A DNA stretch of 64,000 nucleotides, from contig CCFG01000010.1 in assembly GCA_000752215.1 (NCBI GenBank), forward strand, positions 374,187-438,186, written 5' to 3'. Both the position numbers and the translations under genes were made by a program. The notes beneath the pieces are model-generated. The model was not told where the DNA came from. It searched no databases and saw nothing but the letters and a program-made list of their open reading frames with translations. Of the stretch, positions 33,044 through 42,415 are shown in pieces; the first letter of the stretch is position 1; each line of letters starts with the position of its first letter. The DNA comes from a bacterium MS4 (lineage in GTDB: Bacteria; Bacillota; Clostridia; Oscillospirales; Acutalibacteraceae).

Positions 33044-34300
33044 TCAGGCAGTCTCGGTGCTGCCCGCTTTCTTTTCGTCCTTTTTGACAATCCGGAACAG
33101 AACGAAAGCAAAGACACAGCAAAGAGCGGCCATTACCAGGGCATAGACAAACATCATGTTATAGCCCGCTTTGCCGGGGTTCGCGTCCATCCAGCTGCCA
33201 ATCATGGTGTACATGAAAATGTCGGGGGAATAGCCCAGGAAGGATACGAAGCCGGAAACACGGCCGGTGGAATTGACCGGAAGATGTGCGTCGTCGATGA
33301 TGGCGAAGTACATGGAACGTACAACATAGATGATGAACAGGCCGAAGATGAAGTTGACAATAACGACGTTCAGCACCGCGGCAGATTCCGGCAGGACCAG
33401 GAATCCGAGGAAGGACGCGATGAACAGTACGGCAGAACCGATGATGACCTTGATACGGGAGCCGATCTTATCAGCCAGGAATCCGCCGATGACGCCGCCG
33501 ATGGCCTGAATGACGTAGCGGAAGGCGCCGAGCGTTGTGCCCACGGATTCCGGAGCGCCGTAAACCTTCACACAGTAGGTGTTCAGGTAGCCCAGCATCC
33601 CATAAATGCTGTATGCGGTAAAGACGATCGCGCAGATAACCCATACGCGCGGCAGCTTCATGGCGTGCAGCATGCCTTTTGCAATGTCGAGGATGCCCTC
33701 GGAGTTTTCTTCTCTTTTTGTGTCTTCAATAAAGAACCAGTTGAGGACGCCGATAATGATAACGACAATCGCGCAGACACGGATGGCCCACTGTGCGCCC
33801 AGAACCTTATCTGCAAAATGATTGTAGGCCGCCATCATACCGAATACCAAGAGTGCGTTCATAATGCCGCGAAGACCTTCCTGAAGGCCGAACAAGCGGC
33901 CCTGCTCCTCGCTGGAACCAAGCATACGGGTCGCTTTGATGCACGCCGACCAGTATGTAATAATGGTGGAAATACCCATCAAAACAAAGATGATGCGGCA
34001 GACGTTATAGCCGGGGAACATGGAGAACCAGAGTCCCAAAATACCGGTTGTGATGAATGAAAAAGTCAGCAGTTTCCTTGCGGAAAATTTATCGGCGATC
34101 ATACCGCCGACGAAATAGGATAACAGGGCCATTGAAGCATAACCGGACGACAGAAGCCCCATCTGTTCGTTGGTAAGCTGCATTGCGTTTTGAATCTGAA
34201 CATAGAAGGTTTCACGGATGTACGGTAACTGGAAAATGATGCCTGCACCTGCGGCAAGCAGCAGGAGAGTGCCGTATTTTTTGATAAATGCTTTGTTCAT
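33044..34300 (-). CDS. MFS transporter (YgcS-like)
   Basis: Major facilitator of 418 residues with 12 hydrophobic segments. The loop-2 signature GGMIADKFSARKLLTFSF and its mirror GGFLADKIGSRIKVIIGS are both present. Closest in arrangement to the GlpT/UhpT-like and YgcS group of organic anion or sugar-phosphate carriers. ATG 34300 follows AGGAGG. It is divergent from the YgcU-like gene and has the same terminator leader as two other promoters of the cluster, so it is probably the uptake system for the cluster's substrate, which is unknown. Confidence 0.9.
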   Translation of the reverse strand: MNKAFIKKYGTLLLLAAGAGIIFQLPYIRETFYVQIQNAMQLTNEQMGLLSSGYASMALLSYFVGGMIADKFSARKLLTFSFITTGILGLWFSMFPGYNVCRIIFVLMGISTIITYWSACIKATRMLGSSEEQGRLFGLQEGLRGIMNALLVFGMMAAYNHFADKVLGAQWAIRVCAIVVIIIGVLNWFFIEDTKREENSEGILDIAKGMLHAMKLPRVWVICAIVFTAYSIYGMLGYLNTYCVKVYGAPESVGTTLGAFRYVIQAIGGVIGGFLADKIGSRIKVIIGSAVLFIASFLGFLVLPESAAVLNVVIVNFIFGLFIIYVVRSMYFAIIDDAHLPVNSTGRVSGFVSFLGYSPDIFMYTMIGSWMDANPGKAGYNMMFVYALVMAALCCVFAFVLFRIVKKDEKKAGSTETA

Positions 34301-34382
34301 TTAACATTTCCTCCTCTTTTTTGTTTAGCTGCAGGATGACGAGAGACGCCCTGAAATTATCTGTGCACAATAATTTTAGAGA

Positions 34383-34437
34383 AAAAAAGAGTAACTTCAA
34401 CCCATCCGCATGGACGGCGGATCGGTTGAAGTTACTC
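34383..34437 (-). terminator. Leader terminator in front of the MFS gene (cluster leader 1)
   Basis: Minus strand: GAGTAACTTCAACC (34424-34437) pairs with GGTTGAAGTTACTC (34389-34402), followed by TTTTTTT. Upstream GTTACT (about 34458-34464) can pair instead with AGTAAC of the 5' arm, so termination can be switched. Confidence 0.75.
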
Positions 34438-34470
34438 AATCTCTCAATCTCTCTGATAGTAACTGATGAC

Positions 34471-34499
34471 AGTATACAGCAAATATTGCGAGTTGTCAT
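34471..34499 (-). promoter_or_regulatory. Promoter of cluster leader 1 (MFS gene)
   Basis: Minus strand ATGACA (34494-34499), 17 bp, TATACT (34471-34476), then CATCAGTTACTATCAGAGAG. Confidence 0.7.
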
Positions 34500-34548
34500 T
34501 AAACAAAAACGCTAAATAAAATTCAGCAGAACTGGTCAAATTAAACAA

Positions 34549-34577
34549 TTGACAAATAAAGTACCAGCCGTTATACT
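34549..34577 (+). promoter_or_regulatory. Promoter of cluster leader 2 (YgcU-like operon)
   Basis: TTGACA (34549-34554), 17 bp, TATACT (34572-34577), then the shared box CAGTTACC (34583-34590). Confidence 0.78.
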
Positions 34578-34582
34578 GTAGT

Positions 34583-34658
34583 CAGTTACCAAAGAGAGTA
34601 AGAGAAAGTAACTTTTTAATGGGCGTATACCCATTTGAAAGTTGCTTTCTCTTTTTTT
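34583..34658 (+). promoter_or_regulatory. Antiterminator box and leader terminator 2
   Basis: CAGTTACC, then AAAGAGAGTAAGAGAAAGTAACTTT. The terminator pairs AGAGAAAGTAACTTT (34601-34615) with AAAGTTGCTTTCTCT (34638-34652) around ATGGG-CGTATA-CCCAT, followed by T7. GTTAC of the box can pair with GTAAC of the 5' arm to form the alternative structure. Confidence 0.75.
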
Positions 34659-34695
34659 ATTGGTCAAAATGAGATGAAGAAAAGGAGTAAACAGC

Positions 34696-36147
34696 ATGGC
34701 ACTAATTGAAAGACAAAGCATCGTGGAAGGCCTGATCCGAATTCTTGGAAAAGAAAACGTAATCACGGATGAACAGGTTCTGAAAGAAAGCAGCCTTGAT
34801 CGTTACAGAAAATATGAACAGGTCTGCGAAGTATATACACAGCCGATCCCCGCGGCAGTTGTTTATGTACACAGCACGGAAGAGGTCGCTGATGTGCTGA
34901 AATTCGCAAATGAATATCAGATTAATATTGTGCCGCGTACCGGTCATTCCGCAATCGAGGGCGGGCTGGAAACAGCTTTGGAAAACTCGATTGTTGTCGA
35001 CGGTTCCCAGATGAACAAGGTCCTGAAGGTGGATCAATACAATATGCAGGTTACCTGCCAGTGCGGCGTTCCCTTACAGGATCTGGACGATATGCTCCGT
35101 GAGCAGGGCTATACCACCGGACATTCCCCGCAGTCCAAGCCTCTGGCACAGATGGGCGGCCTGGTAGCCACCCGCAGCATCGGCCAGTTCTCCACTCTGT
35201 ATGGCGGCATCGAAGACATGGTCGTTGGCCTGGAAGCGGTTTTTCCCAACGGAAAAATCTGCCGCATCAAGAACGTTCCGCGTCGCTCCGTCGGTCCGGA
35301 TATCAGAAATATCATCATCGGCAACGAAGGCGCCCTCTGCTACATTACGGAAGTGACCGTCAAAATATTCAAGTACCGTCCGGAAAACAATCAATTTATG
35401 GGTTACACGCTGGACAATATGAAAACCGGCTTTGAAGTGCTTCGTGAAGTGATGGTGGAAGGCTACAAGCCGTCCATCGCCCGTCTGTACGACCCCGCCG
35501 ACGGCGCCATGAGCTTCTCTCATTTCGCCGCTCCCGGAAAATGCGTGCTGATCTTTACGACGGAAGGCCCTGCGGCGATCGCCGAGGCCACGGCAGCTGG
35601 TATCAAAGAAATCGTCGCACGCTATGACGAGTGCGAAGCGGTCGACCCGAAATATATTGAGAAGTGGTTCAGCCACCTGAACTGGGGCCCGGAGCAGATT
35701 GCACAGGAGCGCGAGGAAATCAGGGCGACACAGAACATCGGTATCACCACCGAGGTTTCCGGCTGCTGGGACTGTATTTATGAAATCTATGACACCGCCC
35801 GCAGGCGCATTATGGAAGAAGTGCCGGATATTACGCTGATCGGCGGCCATTCCTCCCACAGCTATATCAATGGTACCAATATGTACTTCGTTTACTATTA
35901 CAATATCGTCGACTGCCCGCCGGAAGAGGAGATCAACAAATACCACAACCTCATCAACCGGATCATCTGCGAGCAGGTCGTTCAGTACGGCGGGTCCATC
36001 GCTCACCACCATGGCCTCGGCAAAGCCAGAGCGCACTATGTTCATGAAGAGTACGGTTCTTCCTTCTATATGCTGGATACCCTCAAGAAGGCGTTTGACC
36101 CGAACGGCATCATGAATATGGGAACGCTGATTCCACTCAGAAAATGA
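34696..36147 (+). CDS. FAD-binding oxidoreductase (YgcU-like, GlcD family)
   Basis: Flavoprotein of the vanillyl-alcohol oxidase/glycolate oxidase GlcD type, 483 residues, the same length as E. coli YgcU. The N-terminal FAD domain has NIVPRTGHSAIEGGLETAL (about 75-95) and the C-terminal half includes GGSIAHHHGLGKARAHYVHEE (about 430), with the paired His typical of lactate- or alkyl-DHAP-type enzymes. It is followed by ETF-like genes, suggesting that it gives electrons to an ETF, as lactate dehydrogenases of anaerobes do. ATG follows AAGGAG. The stop overlaps the next ATG. Confidence 0.9.
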   Translation: MALIERQSIVEGLIRILGKENVITDEQVLKESSLDRYRKYEQVCEVYTQPIPAAVVYVHSTEEVADVLKFANEYQINIVPRTGHSAIEGGLETALENSIVVDGSQMNKVLKVDQYNMQVTCQCGVPLQDLDDMLREQGYTTGHSPQSKPLAQMGGLVATRSIGQFSTLYGGIEDMVVGLEAVFPNGKICRIKNVPRRSVGPDIRNIIIGNEGALCYITEVTVKIFKYRPENNQFMGYTLDNMKTGFEVLREVMVEGYKPSIARLYDPADGAMSFSHFAAPGKCVLIFTTEGPAAIAEATAAGIKEIVARYDECEAVDPKYIEKWFSHLNWGPEQIAQEREEIRATQNIGITTEVSGCWDCIYEIYDTARRRIMEEVPDITLIGGHSSHSYINGTNMYFVYYYNIVDCPPEEEINKYHNLINRIICEQVVQYGGSIAHHHGLGKARAHYVHEEYGSSFYMLDTLKKAFDPNGIMNMGTLIPLRK

Positions 36148-36968
36148 TGAAACTCTTACTTCCTTTTTCCATCACCCCGGATCTGGAGGCCCTTTCCGAA
36201 GAGGATTGGGCCCTCCAGCCCGATTTAAAAGTTGATACGTCGTTCACGCCGCTGGACTGGAATAGCTTTGATGAAAGTGCGCTGGAAATGAGCCTGAAGC
36301 TATCCGACAACGGAGCTGCAGGCTCTTTTTGCTTTTACCGGTGTGCGCTGACCGTCGGCGGAATGCCCAGTGACCGGTTTTTGAAAACGCTGGCCGCGCT
36401 GAAATTCGATGAGCTTGTCCGGGTCGACCCCGGGGACGCGGATTTACGGTTCCGGCCCGAGGTGGTCGCCCGGCTCATCGCGGACTTTGCGCAGACACAG
36501 GCGCATCCTGATTTTATTCTGATGGGCCGGCAGACACAGGTTGGCGACAACGCCTGCACACCGCTTCTGACAGCGGAACTGCTGGGGTGGCCTTGCGTAA
36601 CACAGGTGACTGCGCTGGAGTCGGCGGACGAACACCGCCTGCGCGTTACCGGCGCGGTTGACGGGGGAACGTCGGTACAGACGGTTTCCGCGCCCTGCGT
36701 TCTGAGCATCGGTGACGCTCCGTGCACCTATCTGCGTGTTCCGACGCTGAAGGACAAGATGGCCTACGGGAAGAAGCCCATTACCCTGCTGAAGCTGTCG
36801 GATTTTCCGGGAGCGGAAGCCCTGCTGTCCAGCCCCAACGCGGAGCTGCGTTCGCTCGCTCCCATCCGGAAGGAGCGGGAAGGCGTCCTGATCGAGGCGG
36901 ATACGCCGGAGGAAAAGGCGGAAATTCTGTACCGAGACTATCTGAAAGGCAGGCTGAATCGCTTATGA
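36144..36968 (+). CDS. Electron-transfer flavoprotein beta-like subunit (YgcR-like)
   Basis: 274 residues. The recognisable ETF-beta pattern includes DFILMGRQTQVGDNACTPLL-TAELLGWPCVTQV (about 125-155) and the following beta sheet. It binds AMP or FAD in the domain next to the alpha subunit. Coupled to the YgcU-like gene by ATG overlap and to the next gene by a 4-base overlap, so all three are made together. Divergent from housekeeping ETFs, as in the ygc cluster. Confidence 0.87.
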   Translation: MMKLLLPFSITPDLEALSEEDWALQPDLKVDTSFTPLDWNSFDESALEMSLKLSDNGAAGSFCFYRCALTVGGMPSDRFLKTLAALKFDELVRVDPGDADLRFRPEVVARLIADFAQTQAHPDFILMGRQTQVGDNACTPLLTAELLGWPCVTQVTALESADEHRLRVTGAVDGGTSVQTVSAPCVLSIGDAPCTYLRVPTLKDKMAYGKKPITLLKLSDFPGAEALLSSPNAELRSLAPIRKEREGVLIEADTPEEKAEILYRDYLKGRLNRL

Positions 36969-37948
36969 AAGGAATACTGATGCTGAACGCTTGCACGAAC
37001 GATTACCCGGACCAGTGCCGGCTGCTTGCGGGATTCCTAGAGCAGCGCACAAATGGAATCGAAGCGGACACGGCCGTTGTGTTTCACAGGGAAGAAGCCG
37101 ATCGTGAGAAACTGCTTTGCGCGGTCCCGGTGCCAAAAGCCGTGTTGATCGGCCTTCCACAGGCGCGGACGGAAACCATGCTGAATCAGCTTGCTGAGCT
37201 GGGAGGCAGCGGGGAAACAGCAGTCTATCTGTTTGCCGGGAACTGCTTTGGGTCGGAGCTGGCGGTGCGGATGGGGCAGCGCTGCGGGGGCACGTTTATG
37301 GCGGCGGTCGACGGCCTACAGTGCGCCGGGGAGGAGATTACCGTCACCAAATCCGTATACGGCGGGCATATGGAAGCGGAATATGCGCTGAAGAAAGCGC
37401 CGTACTGCCTTTCCGTTTCCCGGTCCAGTGCCGAACCGGCAAAAGAGACCGGCCGGTCCGCCGTGGCCATAGAGGAGCGAACGGTCCGGGAAGGCCCGGA
37501 AAACGGCTTCTCCGAGGACTATGCTTTTATTCCCGGAAAAGAGGAAAAGAATCTGGAAACCGCGCCGTTTATTCTTGCCGCCGGATGGGGGGCAAAAAGC
37601 CGGGAGGGCGTCGACGCCATGGCGCAGGCCGCGGAAAAGATAGGAGCTGAATTCGGGGTCAGCCGCCCGGTCGCCATGAGCGCGTGGGCGCCCATGAGCA
37701 GCCTGATCGGCGTTTCGGGTGCCATGACAAAGCCGGAAATCTGCATTGCTGCGGGTGTTTCGGGCGCGCCGGCCTTTTATGCCGGAATTGAAAAAAGCGG
37801 GTTTATCGTTTCCGTCAATTCGGACCCGCGGGCGCCGATTCACCGAAAATCCAACGTTGTGATCGTGGACGACTGGCATAAGGTCTTACAGCATCTCAGC
37901 GAGATTTCCGAAAAGCCTTTAAAAGCAACCCGAAAGAACGAAGAATGA
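36965..37948 (+). CDS. Electron-transfer flavoprotein alpha-like subunit (YgcQ-like)
   Basis: 327 residues from ATG 36965, overlapping the previous stop; a longer open frame upstream is read-through in another gene. The C-terminal FAD domain has PVAMSAWAPMSSLIGVSGAMTKPEICIAAGVSGAPAFYAGI, followed by VSVNSDPRAPIHRKSNVVIVDDW, a clear ETF-alpha FAD-binding signature. It pairs with the upstream beta-like subunit and accepts electrons from a FAD oxidoreductase. Shares the operon with YgcU-like genes. Confidence 0.87.
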   Translation: MKGILMLNACTNDYPDQCRLLAGFLEQRTNGIEADTAVVFHREEADREKLLCAVPVPKAVLIGLPQARTETMLNQLAELGGSGETAVYLFAGNCFGSELAVRMGQRCGGTFMAAVDGLQCAGEEITVTKSVYGGHMEAEYALKKAPYCLSVSRSSAEPAKETGRSAVAIEERTVREGPENGFSEDYAFIPGKEEKNLETAPFILAAGWGAKSREGVDAMAQAAEKIGAEFGVSRPVAMSAWAPMSSLIGVSGAMTKPEICIAAGVSGAPAFYAGIEKSGFIVSVNSDPRAPIHRKSNVVIVDDWHKVLQHLSEISEKPLKATRKNEE

Positions 37949-37976
37949 TTATAATCTGATAGTGGGGTATGATTTC

Positions 37977-39392
37977 ATGAACAGCCGTCCAATTTTTCCT
38001 ATGGACGAATCGTATACGGAATATATTCGCGATGAGTCCCAGTTTTCCGGAGGCGCGCAGAGTATTTCGTTTCCGCGCAGCGAGGAAGAAATCTGTGCGA
38101 TCCTCGGCGAACTGCGCGAGCAGCGGATTCCGGTGACGGTACAGGGGGGCAAAACCGGCATTGTCGGCAGCGGAGTGCCGCTGAGCGGACATCTGATGAA
38201 TGTGGCCGACTGCAGCCGGGTACTGGAATATTCCGAAACGGACGGAAAATATTTGCTGACGGTGGAGCCCGGTCTGCGCCTGTCGGAGCTGAAGCAGTCG
38301 ATTGCAAGGCTGGGAGGACCCGTCCGTCTTTTCTGGCCGCCCGAACCGACGGAGTCCACCGCGACGGTCGGCGGCGCAGCCGCAATGGCGGCTTCCGGAA
38401 TCTGCGCTTATGCTTACGGGGACGCCAGGCAGTACTTTGAAGCGGCGCGCATGATTCTGGCCGACGGCACCGTGCGGGATATCCGCCGAGGGGAGCATTT
38501 TCTGGAAATAAACGGCGAACGGCTCGATGAGCTGGACGCGTTTCTCGGCAGCGAGGGGATGCTCGGCATTTTCTCCGCTCTGACTCTCCGCCTGATGCCC
38601 TGTCCCGCGGAGCAGTGGGGCATCGCCTTCTTTTTTGAAAGCCCTCGCGAAGCGTGGCGCTTTGCCGACGAGCTGCAGAGCGACCCGGTGGAGTCGGAAA
38701 AAGCGCGGGTGACCGCGGCGGAGTATATTGACGGGGATTCCCTCCGGCTCATAGAGCAGAAAAAAGAACTGCTGAGCAGTCTTGACAGTATTCCGCCCGT
38801 CGATCCGGCCTTTCACGCGATGATTTATCTGGAAATCGCGGGGGAGGAATCCGAAATCGAGGCTGTGGCGGAAGCCCTGATGGAACGGGCGATGCAGTAC
38901 GGAAGTGATCCAGACCGCGCATGGGCGGTATCCGGTGAAAAGGAAATTGAGTCTCTGCGGGCCTTTCGTCACGCAATCCCGGAAACGGTCAATCTCGTGG
39001 TGGGGGAAAACCACCGGAACCATCCGGAAATCACCAAGCTTTCCACTGATATTTCCTTTCCCGGAAAGCCGTTTACCCGGGTGATGGAGTGGTATGGGGA
39101 CTGTCTCAAGGACCTCAGGCCCGCGCACTGCATTTTTGGCCATATCGGGGAAAATCACGTGCACTGCAACCTCTTTCCGAAGGATTCTTCGGAGCAGCGG
39201 CAGTGCGAGGCATGGATGCGCTGGATTCTGCATGAGGCGGCCGCTTTCGGCGGCTGTGTTGTCAGGGAAAACGGTGTCGGCAAAGTTAAACGGCATTGGA
39301 TTCCGGCGGATGACGCCGCGCTTTTGCGGATGCGCGAACTGAAAAAACGGTATGATCCGGAGGGTTTCTGGAATCCCGGCAATATGTTTTGA
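37977..39392 (+). CDS. Second FAD-binding oxidoreductase (GlcD family)
   Basis: 471 residues from ATG 37977 (a GTG at 37962 is possible). The PCMH-type FAD domain has TVQGGKTGIVGSGVPLSGHLM (about 52-72) and GGAAAMAASGICAYAYGDARQYF; the C-terminal cap ends with KRYDPEGFWNPGNMF. HIGENHVHCNLFP (about 385) gives the conserved His residues. It resembles glycolate/lactate dehydrogenase subunits and is a paralogue of the YgcU-like gene, so the cluster has two such flavoenzymes around one ETF pair. Confidence 0.88.
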   Translation: MNSRPIFPMDESYTEYIRDESQFSGGAQSISFPRSEEEICAILGELREQRIPVTVQGGKTGIVGSGVPLSGHLMNVADCSRVLEYSETDGKYLLTVEPGLRLSELKQSIARLGGPVRLFWPPEPTESTATVGGAAAMAASGICAYAYGDARQYFEAARMILADGTVRDIRRGEHFLEINGERLDELDAFLGSEGMLGIFSALTLRLMPCPAEQWGIAFFFESPREAWRFADELQSDPVESEKARVTAAEYIDGDSLRLIEQKKELLSSLDSIPPVDPAFHAMIYLEIAGEESEIEAVAEALMERAMQYGSDPDRAWAVSGEKEIESLRAFRHAIPETVNLVVGENHRNHPEITKLSTDISFPGKPFTRVMEWYGDCLKDLRPAHCIFGHIGENHVHCNLFPKDSSEQRQCEAWMRWILHEAAAFGGCVVRENGVGKVKRHWIPADDAALLRMRELKKRYDPEGFWNPGNMF

Positions 39393-39482
39393 TAAAACCA
39401 CCTTGTACACGCAGTATAGGGAGATGAAAATGGCGGGACAATAGGAATTGGTTCTTCCCTGATTTGCTGTTTTTATATTTTT

Positions 39483-39623
39483 ATGATGGAAGATCTGTAT
39501 GAAATGATTCCCAAGAGGATTGACCGGCTGGAAGAGAGAACGTTGCCTGAGCCGGAACTGAAAAGGCGGACAAGCGTTTGGCGCTTGCAAATCGTAAAAT
39601 CTGTGGAGGAGGTGCCCCTATGA
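39483..39623 (+). CDS. Possible small protein, 46 aa, coupled to the ABC ATPase
   Basis: Frame from ATG 39483 (or 39486) with charged helical content (MIPKRIDRLEERTLPEPELK). Its TGA overlaps the ATG of the ABC transporter ATPase (ATGA), as in coupled genes, and the GGAGGAGG site for that ATPase lies inside it. No homology recognised. It may be a real leader peptide or a remnant of a longer gene. Confidence 0.35.
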   Translation: MMEDLYEMIPKRIDRLEERTLPEPELKRRTSVWRLQIVKSVEEVPL

Positions 39624-40747
39624 TCCGATTTGAAAACGTAACGAAGGCATTTAAACAGGGGGAAGTAATCAAGGGCCTTAACTTTGAGATTCAGGATGGG
39701 GAAATGGTCGTCCTGGTCGGGCCGAGCGGATGTGGGAAAACCACAACGCTGAAAATGATCAATAAACTGACACGTCCGACTTCCGGGAGGATTCTGATCG
39801 ACGATCAGGATATTGCCCAACTGGACACTGTGAAACTGCGCAGGAAAATAGGCTATGTCATTCAGAAGACCGGCCTTTTTCCCCATATGACGGTAAAGGA
39901 TAACATAGAGATCATTTTGCAGATAGAAGGAATGAATGCGGAGAAAAGAGATCACGTCACTTCCGAGATGATGAGAATCGTGGGTATGGACCCGGAGGCT
40001 TATCTGTACCGCTACCCCTCGCAGCTGAGCGGCGGCCAGCTGCAGAGAATCGGCGTTGCCAGAGCCTTTGCCTCCGATCCGAAAATCGTTCTGATGGACG
40101 AGCCGTTCTCCGCGCTGGACCCGATTACCCGGGCGCAGCTCCAGTCCGAGCTTGTCGGGCTGCAGACCCGGCTGAAAAAGACCGTTGTCTTTGTCACGCA
40201 CGACATGGACGAAGCGATCAAAATAGCCGACCGCATCTGCATTCTTGACGAAGGGCGCATCATTCAATACGATACTCCGGAAAATATATTGAAGAATCCG
40301 GCAAATGACTATATTTCCAGCTTTGTGGGGAAGAAGAGAATCTGGAACACCCCGGAACTGATACGCGTCAGGGATATTATGATGGCGAATCCTGTCAGCT
40401 GCACCCCGGATACCGCTTTGGAGGAATGCGCGGAGCTTTTGGGAGCCAATGAAATCAACGCGATGCCGGTTACCGATTCGGAAAAGCGTCTGGTAGGAAT
40501 CGCGTACAGAACCGATATTCAGAAGCAGGCTGACCGTACCCAGCCGGTCGGAAAAATCATGAAAACGGAATTTCCAACGACGGCTCCCGAAAAAAACCTG
40601 CTGGAAATTCTCGCTTATATCCATGAGCGCCAGCTGGATTTCGTGCCCGTTGTAGACGGGGAAAGCCGCTTGATCGGCCTGATTACATCCAAGAATCTGA
40701 TGACTGTTTTAAGTCAGCAATTTGTCGATACGGAGGGTGAACGATGA
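39620..40747 (+). CDS. Glycine betaine/choline-type ABC transporter ATPase with CBS domains (OpuCA-like)
   Basis: 375 residues from ATG 39620 after GGAGG. Walker A GPSGCGKTT (about 37-45), signature LSGGQLQRIGVARAF (about 135-149), Walker B VLMDEPFSALDP, then two CBS domains in the last 120 residues (MANPVSCTPDTALEECAELL; LDFVPVVDGESRLIGLI), which in OpuCA sense ionic strength or nucleotides. Coupled by overlap to the permease gene. Compatible-solute uptake is the usual role. Confidence 0.92.
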   Translation: MIRFENVTKAFKQGEVIKGLNFEIQDGEMVVLVGPSGCGKTTTLKMINKLTRPTSGRILIDDQDIAQLDTVKLRRKIGYVIQKTGLFPHMTVKDNIEIILQIEGMNAEKRDHVTSEMMRIVGMDPEAYLYRYPSQLSGGQLQRIGVARAFASDPKIVLMDEPFSALDPITRAQLQSELVGLQTRLKKTVVFVTHDMDEAIKIADRICILDEGRIIQYDTPENILKNPANDYISSFVGKKRIWNTPELIRVRDIMMANPVSCTPDTALEECAELLGANEINAMPVTDSEKRLVGIAYRTDIQKQADRTQPVGKIMKTEFPTTAPEKNLLEILAYIHERQLDFVPVVDGESRLIGLITSKNLMTVLSQQFVDTEGER

Positions 40748-42321
40748 CGGAATTTTTTACGAGCTTCTGGAACATCCGCGAACAGGTCCTGTCTCTGCTG
40801 CTCGACCATATCCATTTAACGATTCTGTCCGTGGGAATCGCGGTTTTGATCGGTATTCCCGTCGGAATTCTCATCAGTCATTCGCCAAGGCTTGCAAAGC
40901 CGGTCCTGGGGATGACGAATATTGTGCAGGCGATCCCCAGCCTTGCCATGCTGGGATTTTTGATTCCGTATCTCGGCATCGGTACTGCTCCCGCCATTTT
41001 CTGCGTGGTGATTTATTCTCTGCTGCCAATTGTGAAAAACACCTGTATCGGTTTGAACAATATAGACCCCGACACGCTGGAGGCGGCGAAGGGCATCGGT
41101 ATGACCCAGGGGCAGGTCATGGGAAGGGTCCAGCTCCCGCTTGCGCTCCCGGTGATTATGGCCGGTATCCGTATCGCCGCGGTCAACGCGGTGGGCTTTG
41201 TGACCATCGCGGCCTTTATCGGAGCGGGCGGGCTGGGGTATCTGGTCTACTCCGGTATCCAGACCAGCAATACTTATTTGATTTTAAGCGGCGCTATCCC
41301 GGCGTGTATTCTGGCTCTGGTGGTCGACTTCGTCGTCGGTTTCCTTGAAAAGGTCGTGACCCCGGTCAATCTGATTCATCCGACGGTCGATATGAATAAG
41401 GAAAAAGTCCGCCGCCACAAGAGAAAGCGCTGGATCGTTTCCACCGCGGCGCTCGCCGTTATGGTTGCGATCATTATCGGTTCGGTTGCTCCCATCAATA
41501 AGGTCGAAGGGAAGGTGATCCACGTCGGTTCCAAGAACTTCACCGAACAGCTGATTCTGGGAAATATCTATGCCGATCTGATTGAGGACAAAACGGATAT
41601 CAAGGTTGTTCGGGACCTGAACCTGGGCAGCACCGACATCTGCTATAACGCGCTGAAAAGCCGTCATATCGACATGTATATCGAGTACACCGGCACCGCT
41701 TACGGCAGCCTGCTCAAACAGGGCTCGTCCACCGACAAGCAGCATATTTATACCACCGTTAAGGAGCTGATGGCCAAGCAGGGCATCGAAGTACTGGACC
41801 CCATCGGGTTCAGCAATTCGTTCGTGCTGGCGGTCCGTCAGGAGACGGCCGACAAATATCGTCTGAATACCATCTCCGACCTGGAAAAAGCCAGCAGCCA
41901 GTTGATTTTTTCGCCTACCATCGAATTCAACAACCGACAGGACGGGGTTGCCGCCTTATACGCCGCCTACGATAAATTGAAATTCAAAGAGTCCTCACCC
42001 ATGGAGGGCGGGCTGGGCTACCCGGCCATTGCGAGTAAGAAATGCGACGTCCTGACGGCTTACGCCACGGACGGCCTGCTGAAAACCTATCAGCTCAAGG
42101 TCCTTGAGGACGACAAAAACGCCCTTCTTTCCTATTATGCTATCCCGATGATCAACGAATCGGTCCTGCTGGAATACCCGGAGCTCAAGGATGTTATTGC
42201 CCTGATGACGGGGCTTCTGGATGACGAATCCATGCGGGACCTCAACTACCTTGTCGATCAGGGAGGCCAGTCCCCGGAGGACGTAGCGCTCAACTTCTTA
42301 AAGAGCAAAGGACTGCTGTGA
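40744..42321 (+). CDS. Fused permease and substrate-binding protein (OpuCB-OpuCC type)
   Basis: 525 residues. Residues 1-220 form an ABC permease domain of about six helices with the EAA-type loop EAAKGIGMTQGQVMGRVQLP. After a further membrane helix (about 230-250) comes a choline/betaine-type substrate-binding domain (VIHVGSKNFTEQLILGNIYADLIE, then GSTDICYNALKSRHIDMYIEYTGTAYG). The fusion saves a separate lipoprotein. It works with the upstream ATPase. Role in this catabolic locus is not clear; it may import a quaternary amine substrate. Confidence 0.9.
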   Translation: MTEFFTSFWNIREQVLSLLLDHIHLTILSVGIAVLIGIPVGILISHSPRLAKPVLGMTNIVQAIPSLAMLGFLIPYLGIGTAPAIFCVVIYSLLPIVKNTCIGLNNIDPDTLEAAKGIGMTQGQVMGRVQLPLALPVIMAGIRIAAVNAVGFVTIAAFIGAGGLGYLVYSGIQTSNTYLILSGAIPACILALVVDFVVGFLEKVVTPVNLIHPTVDMNKEKVRRHKRKRWIVSTAALAVMVAIIIGSVAPINKVEGKVIHVGSKNFTEQLILGNIYADLIEDKTDIKVVRDLNLGSTDICYNALKSRHIDMYIEYTGTAYGSLLKQGSSTDKQHIYTTVKELMAKQGIEVLDPIGFSNSFVLAVRQETADKYRLNTISDLEKASSQLIFSPTIEFNNRQDGVAALYAAYDKLKFKESSPMEGGLGYPAIASKKCDVLTAYATDGLLKTYQLKVLEDDKNALLSYYAIPMINESVLLEYPELKDVIALMTGLLDDESMRDLNYLVDQGGQSPEDVALNFLKSKGLL

Positions 42322-42326
42322 AAAAT

Positions 42327-42355
42327 TTGTATAAACAGGGGGGCCGTGGTATAAT
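42327..42355 (+). promoter_or_regulatory. Sigma-A promoter for the GlpP-like gene
   Basis: TTGTAT (42327-42332), 17 bp, TATAAT (42350-42355). Confidence 0.65.
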
Positions 42356-42415
42356 AAACCGAACTGAAAAACCAGTTGCCGAATGGAAATTCAAATCGAC
42401 AAGCAGAGGTGCAAT

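Noticed and set aside
36722..36964. Longer N-terminus for the ETF-alpha-like protein
   Set aside because: It overlaps the ETF-beta-like gene in another frame; the ATG at 36965 gives the family's natural start and a 4-base overlap.
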